From the NCBI RefSeq assembly GCF_003182475.1, contig NZ_QGTS01000005.1:257401-321400 (forward strand): 64,000 bases of DNA. Direction: 5' to 3'. Source of the DNA: Mangrovibacter plantisponsor (lineage in GTDB: Bacteria; Pseudomonadota; Gammaproteobacteria; Enterobacterales; Enterobacteriaceae). Both the position numbers and the translations under genes were made by a program. Below the pieces are notes generated by a model, which was given only the letters and a program-made list of their open reading frames with translations, did no database searches and had not been told where the DNA came from. Each line of letters begins with the position of its first letter. The stretch's first letter is position 1. This document shows positions 40,721 to 49,060 of the stretch, one piece after another.

Positions 40721-43558
40721 TTGAAATACGCCGTCTCTTTCCGCAGCACGCTTAAAGTCTCGCGCTATCTTTTTAGGGCGCTGGCGCTTTTACTATGGCT
40801 TCTGATAGCCCTGTTTTCGGTGTTTTACATCGCAGGCGCACTACACGATAAAGAAGCGGAAATACACCAGGAGCTCACGCTGAGCTTTGACCAGGCGCAG
40901 CGGTATATTCAGCGCACAACTGATGTGGTGAAAGAGCTCAAGTACATTACAGAAAACCGGCCTACTGATAACGCAACTCCCGGCAGTAATCGGGGTAGCA
41001 GCGCACCTGCATTCTTGCCTTTGGGCAACAATGTGGACTGCAGTGCGCTTGACCAGTCCTGGCAAGGATCCATGCTGTCGCTATCCGGCTTTTTGCGTTA
41101 CTGGCGCGATAATTTCTCGGCAAACTACGACCTGAACCGGGTTTTTCTGGTGGCGGGAGATAATCAGTGCATTGCCGATTTCTCGTTGCGTAATACTCCG
41201 CCCGGCCAGGACAAAGCGCTTTCAGTGCTCAATGAGCGGTTAAAACGCTACCGTGACGCACCCATGGATGAACGCATTAATACCGTTTACTGGGTGGCAC
41301 CTGGCAGCCGTCCGGGAACCGGGTATTTTTATACATTAACGCCCGTTTTTCTCGCTAACCGGGTTCAGGCGTTACTTGGGGTTGAACAGAGTATTCGCCA
41401 GGAAAACTTCATGCTGCCGGGTAACTTACCGGTAGATATCACACTGATGGATGAAAATGGCCACTCACTGGTATCTCTGACAGGGGGTAGTGGGCATTTA
41501 TCGCTACAGCCAGACTGGCTTCAGGCCCGCACCTGGTTTGGCTACACCACCGGGTTTAAAGAGCTGGCATTGAAAAAAAACCTGATGCCGTCATCGCTTA
41601 GTGTGGTGTACAGCGTACCGGTTGATAAAGTGCTGGATGAAATCCGTATTCTTATTCTGAATGCCGTGTTACTGAATATTCTGGTCGGTGTGGTGCTGTT
41701 TACCCTGGCAAGAATGTATGAGCGGCGTATTTTTATCCCGGCAGAGACGGATGCCCAGCGTCTGGAAGAGCACGAGCAGTTTAACCGTAAAATTGTCGCC
41801 TCAGCACCGGTAGGTATTTGTATTCTGCGCACGCTGGATGGCACCAATATTCTTAGTAATGAGCTGGCGCACAATTACCTGAATATGCTGACTCATGAAG
41901 ACCGCCAGCGCCTGACGCAAATCATTTGTGGGCAACAGGTTAACTTTGTTGATGTTCTTACCAGCGACAACACGAACCTGCAGATAAGTTTCGTACACTC
42001 GCGTTATCGCAACGAGAACGTGGCGATTTGCGTGCTGGTGGATGTCAGTGCCCGTGTGAAGATGGAAGAGTCATTGCAGGATATGGCCCATGCTGCAGAG
42101 CAGGCCAGCCAGTCTAAATCGATGTTCCTGGCAACGGTAAGTCACGAATTACGTACTCCGCTGTATGGCATCATTGGTAACCTGGATCTGTTGCAAACCC
42201 GTGAACTGCCCGATGGTGTTGACCGCCTGGTCACGGCAATGAACAACTCATCCAGCCTGCTACTGAAGATAATCAGCGATATTCTCGATTTCTCGAAAAT
42301 TGAATCAGAGCAGTTAAAAATTGAACCGCGTGAGTTTTCTCCCCGCGAAGTAATGACCCACGTTACCGCAAACTACCAGCCTCTGGTGGTGCGTAAACAA
42401 ATGGGGCTCTACTGCTTTATCGCGCCTTCTGTGCCATTAACCTTACGTGGCGACCCAATGCGTTTACAGCAGGTGATTTCAAACTTGCTGAGTAACGCGA
42501 TTAAGTTTACCGATACTGGCTGCATTATTCTTGATGTACGCTGTACGGATGATTACCTCTGCTTCCGGGTGCGTGATACCGGGGAAGGGATTGCTGCCAA
42601 AGAAGTTGTGCGCCTGTTCGATCCTTTTTTCCAGGTGGGGACAGGGGTTCAGCGTAACTTCCAGGGCACCGGGTTGGGGCTGGCTATCTGTGAGAAGCTT
42701 ATCACTATGATGGACGGCGATATTGCGGTGGATTCCGAACCCGGTATGGGGAGCCAGTTCACTGTCCGTATACCGTTGTATGAAGCTAAACCGGTTCCGG
42801 TTATGGCAGCATCGGATCTTACCCATAAACATTGCTGGCTGGCTGTCAGCAATGCTTACCTGAGTGATTTTTTAGCGAAGTTGCTGGCAAGTAAAGGTAT
42901 TAAAGCCAGCTTCTGGCTGGGAGAAACACCAGATCCGGACGATGTGTTAATCACTGATGAAGCGTTAAGTAATCCATGGCCTGGAAGAGCGGTGGTTCAG
43001 TTTTGCCGGCGGCATATTGGTATCCCTCTGGAAAGCGAACCCGGTATCTGGTCGCACAGTGTGGCTTCTCCTCATGATCTGGTGACGTTGTTGGCGAAAA
43101 TTTACCGGGTGGATGTGAAGGTTCCGGGTAACGATGTGAACTTACCAGAGCCTTCGGAGATCAGTGAGCAGAACGATGATATTACGGTGCTGATCGTCGA
43201 TGATCACCCGATAAACCGCCGTTTGCTGGCGGATCAGCTCGCATCGCTTGGTTATCACCAGTGTAAGACTGCGGGCGATGGTGTTGAAGCGCTCGAAGTG
43301 CTCAGTAAGCATCATATTGATATTGTTCTGAGTGATGTGAATATGCCGAATATGGATGGTTATCGCCTGACACAACGTATTCGCCAGTTAGGGCTGACGT
43401 TACCTGTGATTGGGGTGACGGCGAATGCGCTGGCAGAAGAGAAGCAACGCTGTCTTGAATCGGGAATGGATAGTTGTTTGTCCAAGCCTGTGACGCTGGA
43501 TGTGTTGAAGCAGACGCTGGCGGTGTTTGCGGAGCGGGTGAGGAATCACCGGGAGTAA
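40721..43558 (+). CDS. rcsC: Hybrid sensor histidine kinase RcsC
   Basis: 945-residue inner-membrane kinase (E. coli 949) at the head of the Rcs phosphorelay. It has a first transmembrane helix at about 20-40, a periplasmic domain to about 310, a second helix at about 315-335, then a PAS-like segment. The DHp phospho-acceptor H475 is in SHELRTP, with the ATPase region containing LLSNAIKFT and FQGTGLGLAICEKL. The ABL region and the C-terminal receiver follow, with phospho-acceptor D872 in LSDVNMPNMDG. The start codon is TTG, as I recall for E. coli. Compared with E. coli the receiver has one extra histidine (GYHQCKT instead of GYQCKT). It is convergent with rcsB. Confidence 0.96.
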   Translation: MKYAVSFRSTLKVSRYLFRALALLLWLLIALFSVFYIAGALHDKEAEIHQELTLSFDQAQRYIQRTTDVVKELKYITENRPTDNATPGSNRGSSAPAFLPLGNNVDCSALDQSWQGSMLSLSGFLRYWRDNFSANYDLNRVFLVAGDNQCIADFSLRNTPPGQDKALSVLNERLKRYRDAPMDERINTVYWVAPGSRPGTGYFYTLTPVFLANRVQALLGVEQSIRQENFMLPGNLPVDITLMDENGHSLVSLTGGSGHLSLQPDWLQARTWFGYTTGFKELALKKNLMPSSLSVVYSVPVDKVLDEIRILILNAVLLNILVGVVLFTLARMYERRIFIPAETDAQRLEEHEQFNRKIVASAPVGICILRTLDGTNILSNELAHNYLNMLTHEDRQRLTQIICGQQVNFVDVLTSDNTNLQISFVHSRYRNENVAICVLVDVSARVKMEESLQDMAHAAEQASQSKSMFLATVSHELRTPLYGIIGNLDLLQTRELPDGVDRLVTAMNNSSSLLLKIISDILDFSKIESEQLKIEPREFSPREVMTHVTANYQPLVVRKQMGLYCFIAPSVPLTLRGDPMRLQQVISNLLSNAIKFTDTGCIILDVRCTDDYLCFRVRDTGEGIAAKEVVRLFDPFFQVGTGVQRNFQGTGLGLAICEKLITMMDGDIAVDSEPGMGSQFTVRIPLYEAKPVPVMAASDLTHKHCWLAVSNAYLSDFLAKLLASKGIKASFWLGETPDPDDVLITDEALSNPWPGRAVVQFCRRHIGIPLESEPGIWSHSVASPHDLVTLLAKIYRVDVKVPGNDVNLPEPSEISEQNDDITVLIVDDHPINRRLLADQLASLGYHQCKTAGDGVEALEVLSKHHIDIVLSDVNMPNMDGYRLTQRIRQLGLTLPVIGVTANALAEEKQRCLESGMDSCLSKPVTLDVLKQTLAVFAERVRNHRE

Positions 43559-43575
43559 AAGGGGCTCGCCCCTTT
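43558..43575 (+). terminator. Terminator-like hairpin after rcsC
   Basis: AAAGGGG / CCCCTTT with a CTCG loop starts at the last base of the rcsC stop codon. It is also the first element of the repeat family in this gap. Confidence 0.7.
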
Positions 43576-43625
43576 GTTATCCCTGTTTTCGCGGGCGATC
43601 GGTGCAGTGTTGTACGCTCACCGGA
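43558..43625 (+). repeat. Degenerate partial copy of the rcsC-rcsB intergenic repeat
   Basis: The sequence runs from a GGGG-CTCG-CCCC hairpin through a recognisable but diverged version of the repeat's next segment (tttcgcgggcgatcggtgca compared with ttcgcgggcgaccggtgctg). It loses similarity near 43625. It abuts the rcsC stop codon, so the repeat supplies the rcsC terminator. Confidence 0.6.
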
Positions 43626-43657
43626 TGTGGGTATTTTCGTTGACTTGCAGTGTAGTT

Positions 43658-44001
43658 GTTTCCGTTCACCTCCAGTGGCGTGGTTAATGTGGCTTCACAG
43701 CCTGTGAACGTGTTAAGGGGCCCGCCCCTTAACAATCCGGTTTTTCGCGGGCGACCGGTGCTGCGCACTGCGTTCACCTCCGGGCAGTCAGCCTGCGGCC
43801 GGCTCGACTCGGCATCCATGCCTCGGTTCGCCTTATTCCGCCGTCCGGGCGGAATAACCTTGTCTTCCTTTCTCCGGTTCACCGGTCTTACGCGAACAAG
43901 CCCTCGCTGCAAGTAGCGGGGTTTTTTGTGTTGTCAGGTGTGGCTGTTGGATTTGTGCGTTGTCTGTTTTCTTTGATTTTTGCTGAGATATTACAGGCGG
44001 G
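43658..44001 (+). repeat. Intergenic repeat unit, first full copy
   Basis: About 345 bases homologous to 44322-44668. In order it contains the box CCGTTCAC near its start, a perfect 9-bp stem GTTAAGGGG/CCCCTTAAC (43712-43733), and the conserved core (43750-43898). The core has a perfect 10-bp stem TTATTCCGCC/GGCGGAATAA at 43833-43857. The unit ends with a terminator-like hairpin (CCCTCGCT/AGCGGGG, 43901-43920) plus six T, and a diverged tail ending TTACAGGCGGG. ORFs are open on both strands, but they share no known domain and the structure suggests non-coding DNA. It does not match the ERIC, REP or BoxC consensus I know. Confidence 0.8.
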
Positions 44002-44287
44002 TGTGGGGTGTGGCCTCTAAATCGTTGAGGCGTGCCTGGCGGGCCGGGGCTGCCTGCAGGACGCAGGCAGAGCGACGGGAGGCAGGAAGCCGACTCGGAG
44101 CGGTACCCGAACAGGCCGCCGGGGTAAGCCGAATGTCCGCGAAGCGGCGATTTTGCCGGCCACAGAAGGGGGTGCAGGGGGCCAGTGCCCCCTGCGGGCG
44201 CCGGGCGCAGTGGGTGAGTAAAAGCAGTGTGGCTGACACGGCGCGCAACTGGCTCTGTGCTGGCAGATTATTGTTACTGCGGTGACT
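44002..44287. other. GC-rich spacer between repeat units
   Basis: This segment has no counterpart elsewhere in the window. It holds two perfect hairpins: CTGCCTGC/GCAGGCAG (44050-44070, five-base loop) and GCAGGGGGC/GCCCCCTGC (44074+100, that is 44174-44195, CAGT loop). Further GC-rich complementary runs surround them. Composition is clearly richer in G+C than the flanking rcs genes. I see no convincing gene; an open frame on + (43980-44285) is Arg/Ala-rich and lacks a ribosome binding site. Confidence 0.6.
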
Positions 44288-44343
44288 GTTCCGTTCACTT
44301 GCTGTGGTGTCAGTGTAGAGGGTTCCGTTCACTTGCTGTGGTG
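44288..44343 (+). repeat. 22-base tandem direct repeat
   Basis: The 22-base sequence beginning GTTCCGTTCACTTGCTG occurs at 44288-44309 and again, identical, at 44322-44343. The second copy starts the second full repeat unit, so the first is a leftover or partial duplication of the unit's left end. Confidence 0.75.
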
Positions 44344-44668
44344 AGGTTAGTGTGGCTGCACAGCCCGTGAACGGGCGAAAGGGGGCTCGCCCCCTTTGCA
44401 ATCCCCGTTTTCGCTGGCGACCGGTGCTGCGCACTGCGTTCACCTCCGGGCAGTCAGCCTGCGGCCGGCTCGACTCGGCATCCATGCCTCGGTTCGCCTT
44501 ATTCCGCCGTCCGGGCGGAATAACCTTGTCTTCCTTTCTCCGGTTCACCGGTCTTACGCGAACAGGCCCTCGCTTCAGTTAGCGGGGATTTTTGTCTGGT
44601 CTGGTGCGGCTGTATGTTCTGTGCCTGGTATGTCTTTGTATGTTTTTTGCTGCGGGATTACAGGCGGG
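44322..44668 (+). repeat. Intergenic repeat unit, second full copy
   Basis: Direct repeat of 43658-44001 at an offset of about 666 bases. The core 44416-44564 shows no difference from 43750-43898 over 149 bases. After one mismatch, nine further bases agree; outside the core the copies diverge moderately. It carries the same order of elements: GCCCGT/ACGGGC mini-hairpin, AAAGGGGG/CCCCCTTT stem (44378-44397), the core stem, a terminator-like hairpin (44567-44587) with five T, and TTACAGGCGGG. It lies just before the rcsB terminator. Confidence 0.8.
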
Positions 44669-44701
44669 GAAAGGGAGAAAAGCAGCGCGGAGGTACAACG
44701 A

Positions 44702-44728
44702 AAAACAGCAGGGGATCCCTGCTGTTTT
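44702..44728 (-). terminator. Terminator after rcsB
   Basis: A perfect 12-bp stem AAAACAGCAGGG / CCCTGCTGTTTT with a three-base loop. Read on the minus strand it ends in a U run and lies 23 bases past the rcsB stop. Confidence 0.88.
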
Positions 44729-44751
44729 AGTGAAGAGGGAAGTAAAAAAAC

Positions 44752-45402
44752 TTACTCTTTATCGGCTGGTGTTAATGTCACAGATGACAAGTAATTCAGC
44801 AGAGCAATATCGTTATCCACGCCCAGTTTCATCATGGCTGATTTCTTCTGGCTACTGATAGTTTTGATACTGCGGTTAAGCTTTTTGGCAATCTCAGTCA
44901 CCAGGAAGCCTTCAGCAAACAGGCGTAATACTTCGCTCTCTTTGGGTGACAGGCGTTTGTCACCATACCCACCTGCGCTGATTTTCTCCAGTAAGCGGGA
45001 GACACTTTCCGGTGTGAATTTTTTGCCTTTCTGTAAAGCAGCCAGAGCCTTAGGCAGGTCTGTTGGCGCCCCTTGCTTCAGTACAATACCTTCAATATCC
45101 AGGTCCAGCACAGCACTCAGAATGGCCGGGTTATTGTTCATCGTCAGTACAATAATGGAAATTGACGGGAAATGGCGCTTAATGTATTTGATAAGCGTAA
45201 TCCCATCGCCGTATTTATCCCCAGGCATGGAAAGGTCAGTAATCAGGACATTCGCGTCCAGCTTTGGAAGATTGTTAATAAGTGCTGTGGAATCTTCGAA
45301 TTCACCAACAACATTAACCCACTCGATTTGTTCCAGAGATTTGCGAATCCCGAACAAAACGATCGGATGGTCATCGGCAATAATTACGTTCATATTGTTC
45401 AT
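44752..45402 (-). CDS. rcsB: Response regulator RcsB
   Basis: 216-residue NarL/FixJ-type regulator, nearly identical to E. coli RcsB. The receiver domain (1-120) has D10-D11, phospho-acceptor D56 (ITDLSMPG) and K109. The LuxR-type helix-turn-helix spans about 148-205 (LSPKESEVLRLFAEGFLVTEIAKKL). It receives phosphate from RcsD and controls capsule, motility and stress genes with RcsA or other partners. It starts 16 bases after rcsD; in E. coli a second promoter lies within the end of rcsD. Confidence 0.98.
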   Translation of the reverse strand: MNNMNVIIADDHPIVLFGIRKSLEQIEWVNVVGEFEDSTALINNLPKLDANVLITDLSMPGDKYGDGITLIKYIKRHFPSISIIVLTMNNNPAILSAVLDLDIEGIVLKQGAPTDLPKALAALQKGKKFTPESVSRLLEKISAGGYGDKRLSPKESEVLRLFAEGFLVTEIAKKLNRSIKTISSQKKSAMMKLGVDNDIALLNYLSSVTLTPADKE

Positions 45403-45418
45403 GTTTTAGGTTACCTTT

Positions 45419-48073
45419 TTACAGTAAGCTATTGACGTAAGTATCAATATCACTGATATATTTTTCTATGGCAGGTGCATCTTTTTCACGAATGTGATGC
45501 TCCAGCGTTTCACACAACTGTTTCCCTGGTACCAGATTCAGCATAGCAAATACGCCTTTAAGTCTGTGTGCCGTTTGGGCCAGCGCTAAAAAGTCGTTTG
45601 CCTGTGACTCATTTTGCAGACGTTTTACATCGTCGGGCACGGTATCTACAAACAGCGCATAATAACCACTTGCATGAAGTTGAGCAGTTTCATCACTCAC
45701 TCCTGAGCCACTTTCTTGCGCATCGTCATTAGCCATTTGCGCTTCAATAAGCTGAAGTATTGCGTCCTGCATTGCATTACTCATATTGAAGTTTACACGA
45801 TAACGGGCATTTCCGATTTTCCGTAAACCGTTCTCATCATCGCTTAAAAGCAAGCCCGATGCAGTAAGATTAGACGGATTATCTGTTAAAAATATATCAA
45901 ATGCTTGACTTGATGATTGCTCATCAGGTGCAACACAGGCGGCACCCCAGCTTTCTAACTGCCTGGTGACAATGTTACGGACATCACGTGAAGCAATATC
46001 CACCAGAGCGACAACATCATCCAGCAGGCGTTCTTCCTGTTCCTGTACTGCTTGTTTGCCTTCTTGTGGCAGGCGCAGGTGCAGGGTATAGCGAGTACCC
46101 AGCTCATCTTTTGACTTGATACTCAGGTTGCCACCCATTTTACGGGCTAACTGGTTACACAAGAAAAATGTCAGGCCGTTGGCCTGTGCATAACGGTCTT
46201 CCGTGGTGGAGTTAAGGAACGGGAAGTGCAGGTTATCAACTTCATCGTCGCTGATTCCGCGCCCGGTATCGGTGATACGGAAAATCAGCCCGTCATCTAT
46301 GCCTTCGTCCTGAGTAATATCCAGAGTTATCTTGCCAATTTCAGTTGTGGTGGCAGCATAATGCAACAACATCAGTAGCATACGGTGCAGGGCTTCTCTG
46401 TCACCATGGCGGTTTTCCGTGGCAGGAATTGGGTTGTTAACCAGTAATTGCAAACCCTTGCGCTTAATGACTGGTAAAATCGCAGGCACAACATCATCAA
46501 GCAAAGACTGCAGGGAGAAACAGGAAGTGCTGCTTTTCCAGTTGTCATCTTCCAGCAAGTTCAGTAGCTGCATTTCATCCACCAGGTGAGCCAGGCGGTC
46601 AGCGTCGTCGGCCAGCGCGAGGTGCTCGGGGGTTTGCAGCCCTGATGCTTTTTCTGCCAGTGAGTCAATAGGGCCTTTAAGTGCATGGCAAATGTGCTGC
46701 ATAAAAGCACTTCGGCCTTGTTGGTTTTTCTCATACAGCCGCTGTGCCTGGCGCAGTTTCTTCGTGACCAGAATTTCTTTATCCTGGTCGCGGATAATGA
46801 AAATCTGTACCCGTGAAACAATCTGGCTACGGTACTGGCGGATTTCGTACAGTTCATTATTCACAGTTGCCTGAATAACGCCCTGGTGCTGGTCTGCCAT
46901 GGACATAATATTTTTCAGGTTAAGGTGTGGCAGCAGGTTATCGGCCATTTTATTACTGATAACTGTACGGTTGTTCTCAATATCCTGCACCAGAATGCCC
47001 AGTGGCACGACAGACAGAATTTCTTCATTCAGCGCCCTGAGCGCCTGTAATTCTTTCCCGTTAGATGCAGGTGAGTTATCTGATGCCTGGCGTGAAGGCT
47101 GCTGGCGGAAAGTGATTAAACCAAAAATAGCCAGTGCAATCAGACCAATAGTTAGCAACACGCCCAGGAGAACATTTTGCAATGTCTCCATTATCATAGT
47201 GCCGGTAGGTACTTCCCAAACCAGCTTCATGCCTGTTGTGACAACAGGTACTGAGATTTCAATATGCCCGCCGTTGAAGCCAATACTCACCAGTCCTTCA
47301 GACTGGTTCTTGGTAGTTTTTAAATGCGCCTGTTCATCGTTATCCAGGCGGAAGTCATCCACAGACATGTTGGCGGGGAGTAAATCGTTAACCGGCATAT
47401 CAAAGGCAACCACAGTTGCCAGATGCCCCGGCTGGTTAAAGGTGGTGCGCACAGTAAAGTAATTGTTGTTTTGCCACTCCATTTGCCGCAAACCGGAAAA
47501 GCTTTCCCGTTCGTCCAGTGCGTTTGCCTGTTGCAGCATTTCTGCCCGGCGTTGATCGACCATGTTGCTGATACTGGATTCTTTAAAACCAGAGGTTAAG
47601 TCTTTTAATGGCAGCGTGGAGACCAGAACCATACTGTTGTCCTGGCCATTCAGATAATACATTGACCATGGAGCTGATTCAGCGCCCCAGAGAATATCCA
47701 GATAATTGGATATTCTTTGCGTCATGGCGAGCGTGCTGCTGTCATGTGAGCCAAAAATAAGCGCTTCGGTTTTGCGCCGTGGTTTTTCCAGATAATAAAC
47801 ATCCTGGCGCAGGCGGGTTTCCTGAATTTCGTTACTGGCACTGGCAGGGGCTGCTGCAACATTGTCATAAATTTGCCAGGTAACATAACGCCAGGTCTCA
47901 ATGCGCTTGTGCATGGACTGAGCTACATCCACTACCTGCAGGCTTTTGTCCTTCAGCCAGGTGTTGACCGCGCTCTGAAGTGTTACGCCCAGCGTAACCA
48001 GTAACACAACGATCAACAGGATGAAGTAGCGCGATATGCTGCCTGGTTTTAAGGAAAACTTATTCGGGTTCAT
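45419..48073 (-). CDS. rcsD: Phosphotransferase RcsD (YojN)
   Basis: 884-residue inner-membrane intermediate of the Rcs relay (E. coli 890). It has an N-terminal transmembrane helix (about 15-37), a periplasmic domain to about 300, a second helix (LQNVLLGVLLTIGLIALAIFG), a degenerate kinase core (HICHALKGPIDSLA; FRITDTGRGISDDE) with no autokinase role, and a C-terminal HPt domain. The HPt histidine is H836 in TAHRLKGVFAML. It passes phosphate from RcsC to RcsB. Divergent from micF/ompC across about 990 bases. Confidence 0.96.
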   Translation of the reverse strand: MNPNKFSLKPGSISRYFILLIVVLLVTLGVTLQSAVNTWLKDKSLQVVDVAQSMHKRIETWRYVTWQIYDNVAAAPASASNEIQETRLRQDVYYLEKPRRKTEALIFGSHDSSTLAMTQRISNYLDILWGAESAPWSMYYLNGQDNSMVLVSTLPLKDLTSGFKESSISNMVDQRRAEMLQQANALDERESFSGLRQMEWQNNNYFTVRTTFNQPGHLATVVAFDMPVNDLLPANMSVDDFRLDNDEQAHLKTTKNQSEGLVSIGFNGGHIEISVPVVTTGMKLVWEVPTGTMIMETLQNVLLGVLLTIGLIALAIFGLITFRQQPSRQASDNSPASNGKELQALRALNEEILSVVPLGILVQDIENNRTVISNKMADNLLPHLNLKNIMSMADQHQGVIQATVNNELYEIRQYRSQIVSRVQIFIIRDQDKEILVTKKLRQAQRLYEKNQQGRSAFMQHICHALKGPIDSLAEKASGLQTPEHLALADDADRLAHLVDEMQLLNLLEDDNWKSSTSCFSLQSLLDDVVPAILPVIKRKGLQLLVNNPIPATENRHGDREALHRMLLMLLHYAATTTEIGKITLDITQDEGIDDGLIFRITDTGRGISDDEVDNLHFPFLNSTTEDRYAQANGLTFFLCNQLARKMGGNLSIKSKDELGTRYTLHLRLPQEGKQAVQEQEERLLDDVVALVDIASRDVRNIVTRQLESWGAACVAPDEQSSSQAFDIFLTDNPSNLTASGLLLSDDENGLRKIGNARYRVNFNMSNAMQDAILQLIEAQMANDDAQESGSGVSDETAQLHASGYYALFVDTVPDDVKRLQNESQANDFLALAQTAHRLKGVFAMLNLVPGKQLCETLEHHIREKDAPAIEKYISDIDTYVNSLL

Positions 48074-48641
48074 AGCCTCTGAATATTTCTTTATTATCAG
48101 TTAGTGAAGACCAGCCACTGCAATAGCGTGAAACCAGGCTGAAAAGCGTATCATCACATATCCCGCCTTCCCGTGGTACAAGGGATTTCGTCTTTGCAAC
48201 CACATCACTCACCAGCATGGTTAAACCAGGCCTGGCTGGAGTATGCAAAACTGCACTCAGGCCGTTTTTACCCAGGCAGCCAGGTTACGTGATGATGCCA
48301 TTACTGGTTGCTGCTGCGGAATATCGTTTCTACTCATTGTATAGCGCAATATGCCAACACGCACAGGTATGCGGCCAATTGAACATGCGCAATACCTTGC
48401 CTGTCGTAGCAAAAATAACCATCAGATAAACCTCATTTTTTACTTTATTGCGGTAAGGAATTATCCGAAAGATTGTGGCTGGTAAGAAGGGATAATGTTG
48501 AGGTGATAATTAAAAGCACAAAAAGATAAGAAAAGTATAGTTGATGAAATTCGCTTTGTCTAATAATGGGGGTAAATAGTTAATAGTCGTTACAATTTTT
48601 AATGTTAATTATCAATCGATGGCATCGTTTGGCTGAGGCAA
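48074..48641. other. Intergenic region upstream of rcsD
   Basis: About 570 bases between rcsD and micF. AT-rich toward the right, no gene supported. It should contain the rcsD promoter, but no clear -10/-35 pair was found. Confidence 0.4.
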
Positions 48642-48735
48642 AAAAAAAGCCGAATGTAAGACATTCGGCAAGAAATTGGGGTAAACAGACATTCAGAACT
48701 GAATGACGGTAATAAATAAAGTTAATGATGATAGC
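48642..48735 (-). ncRNA. micF: MicF antisense RNA
   Basis: The minus strand closely matches E. coli MicF (about 93 nt): it begins GCTATCATCATTAACTTTAT, the 5' part that pairs with the ompF leader, has GTCATTCA and CTGAATGTCTGTTTACCCC in the middle, and ends in the hairpin GCCGAATGT / ACATTCGGC followed by a U run. Position and orientation (divergent from ompC, same strand as rcsD) are also as in E. coli. TAGAAT at 48743-48748 is a suitable -10 eight bases upstream. It represses ompF, with Hfq, when OmpR, SoxS, MarA or Rob are active. Confidence 0.96.
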
Positions 48736-48890
48736 GTTGATAATTCTAGGATGAATTAAGACGGTGTGTTTAACATTCAGTGCGGCGATTGGTATTTAAT
48801 TTAAGTATTTGATTTTATTGAATATGAAATATTTTTTGATTTTTAGTGCGAATATTTTTATCTATTGGTGCTAAAAAAAGTTCCCTGATA

Positions 48891-48975
48891 TTTACAATTT
48901 GTTACATATGAAAAGTATAATGAAACACCACAAAAGTTTTAGTATCAAAATCCCATTGGATTAATCTGTATTGGT
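48891..48975 (+). promoter_or_regulatory. ompC promoter with OmpR sites
   Basis: TTTACAATTTGTTACATATG (48891-48910) matches the C1 OmpR site of E. coli ompC. It is followed by the TGAAACA and AAAAGTTTTAGTATCA blocks that make up C2/C3 and the -35 region. GGATTAATCTGTAT supplies the -10 region, putting transcription start about 80 bases before the ATG. OmpR-dependent osmoregulation is inferred. The leader down to AGAGGG is also strongly similar to E. coli. Confidence 0.85.
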
Positions 48976-49060
48976 TTAAGACAATGGCATCTGCCGACTG
49001 GTTCCGTAATCAGTATGCAGTGGCAATAATAAATAAAGGCAAATAACAGAGGGTAATAAC

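Noticed and set aside
43656..43916. Plus-strand ORFs in both repeat copies (43656-43916 and 44352-44582) sharing a similar peptide
   Set aside because: The peptide similarity is a direct result of the DNA repeat; the frames end at the terminator hairpins and have no start signals.
43991..44548. Long minus-strand ORF (185 codons) spanning the rcsC-rcsB repeat
   Set aside because: It crosses the repeat, the GC-rich spacer and several terminator-like hairpins, is Arg/Pro/Ala-rich, has no domain or ribosome binding site, and similar open frames exist on the plus strand; high G+C explains them.
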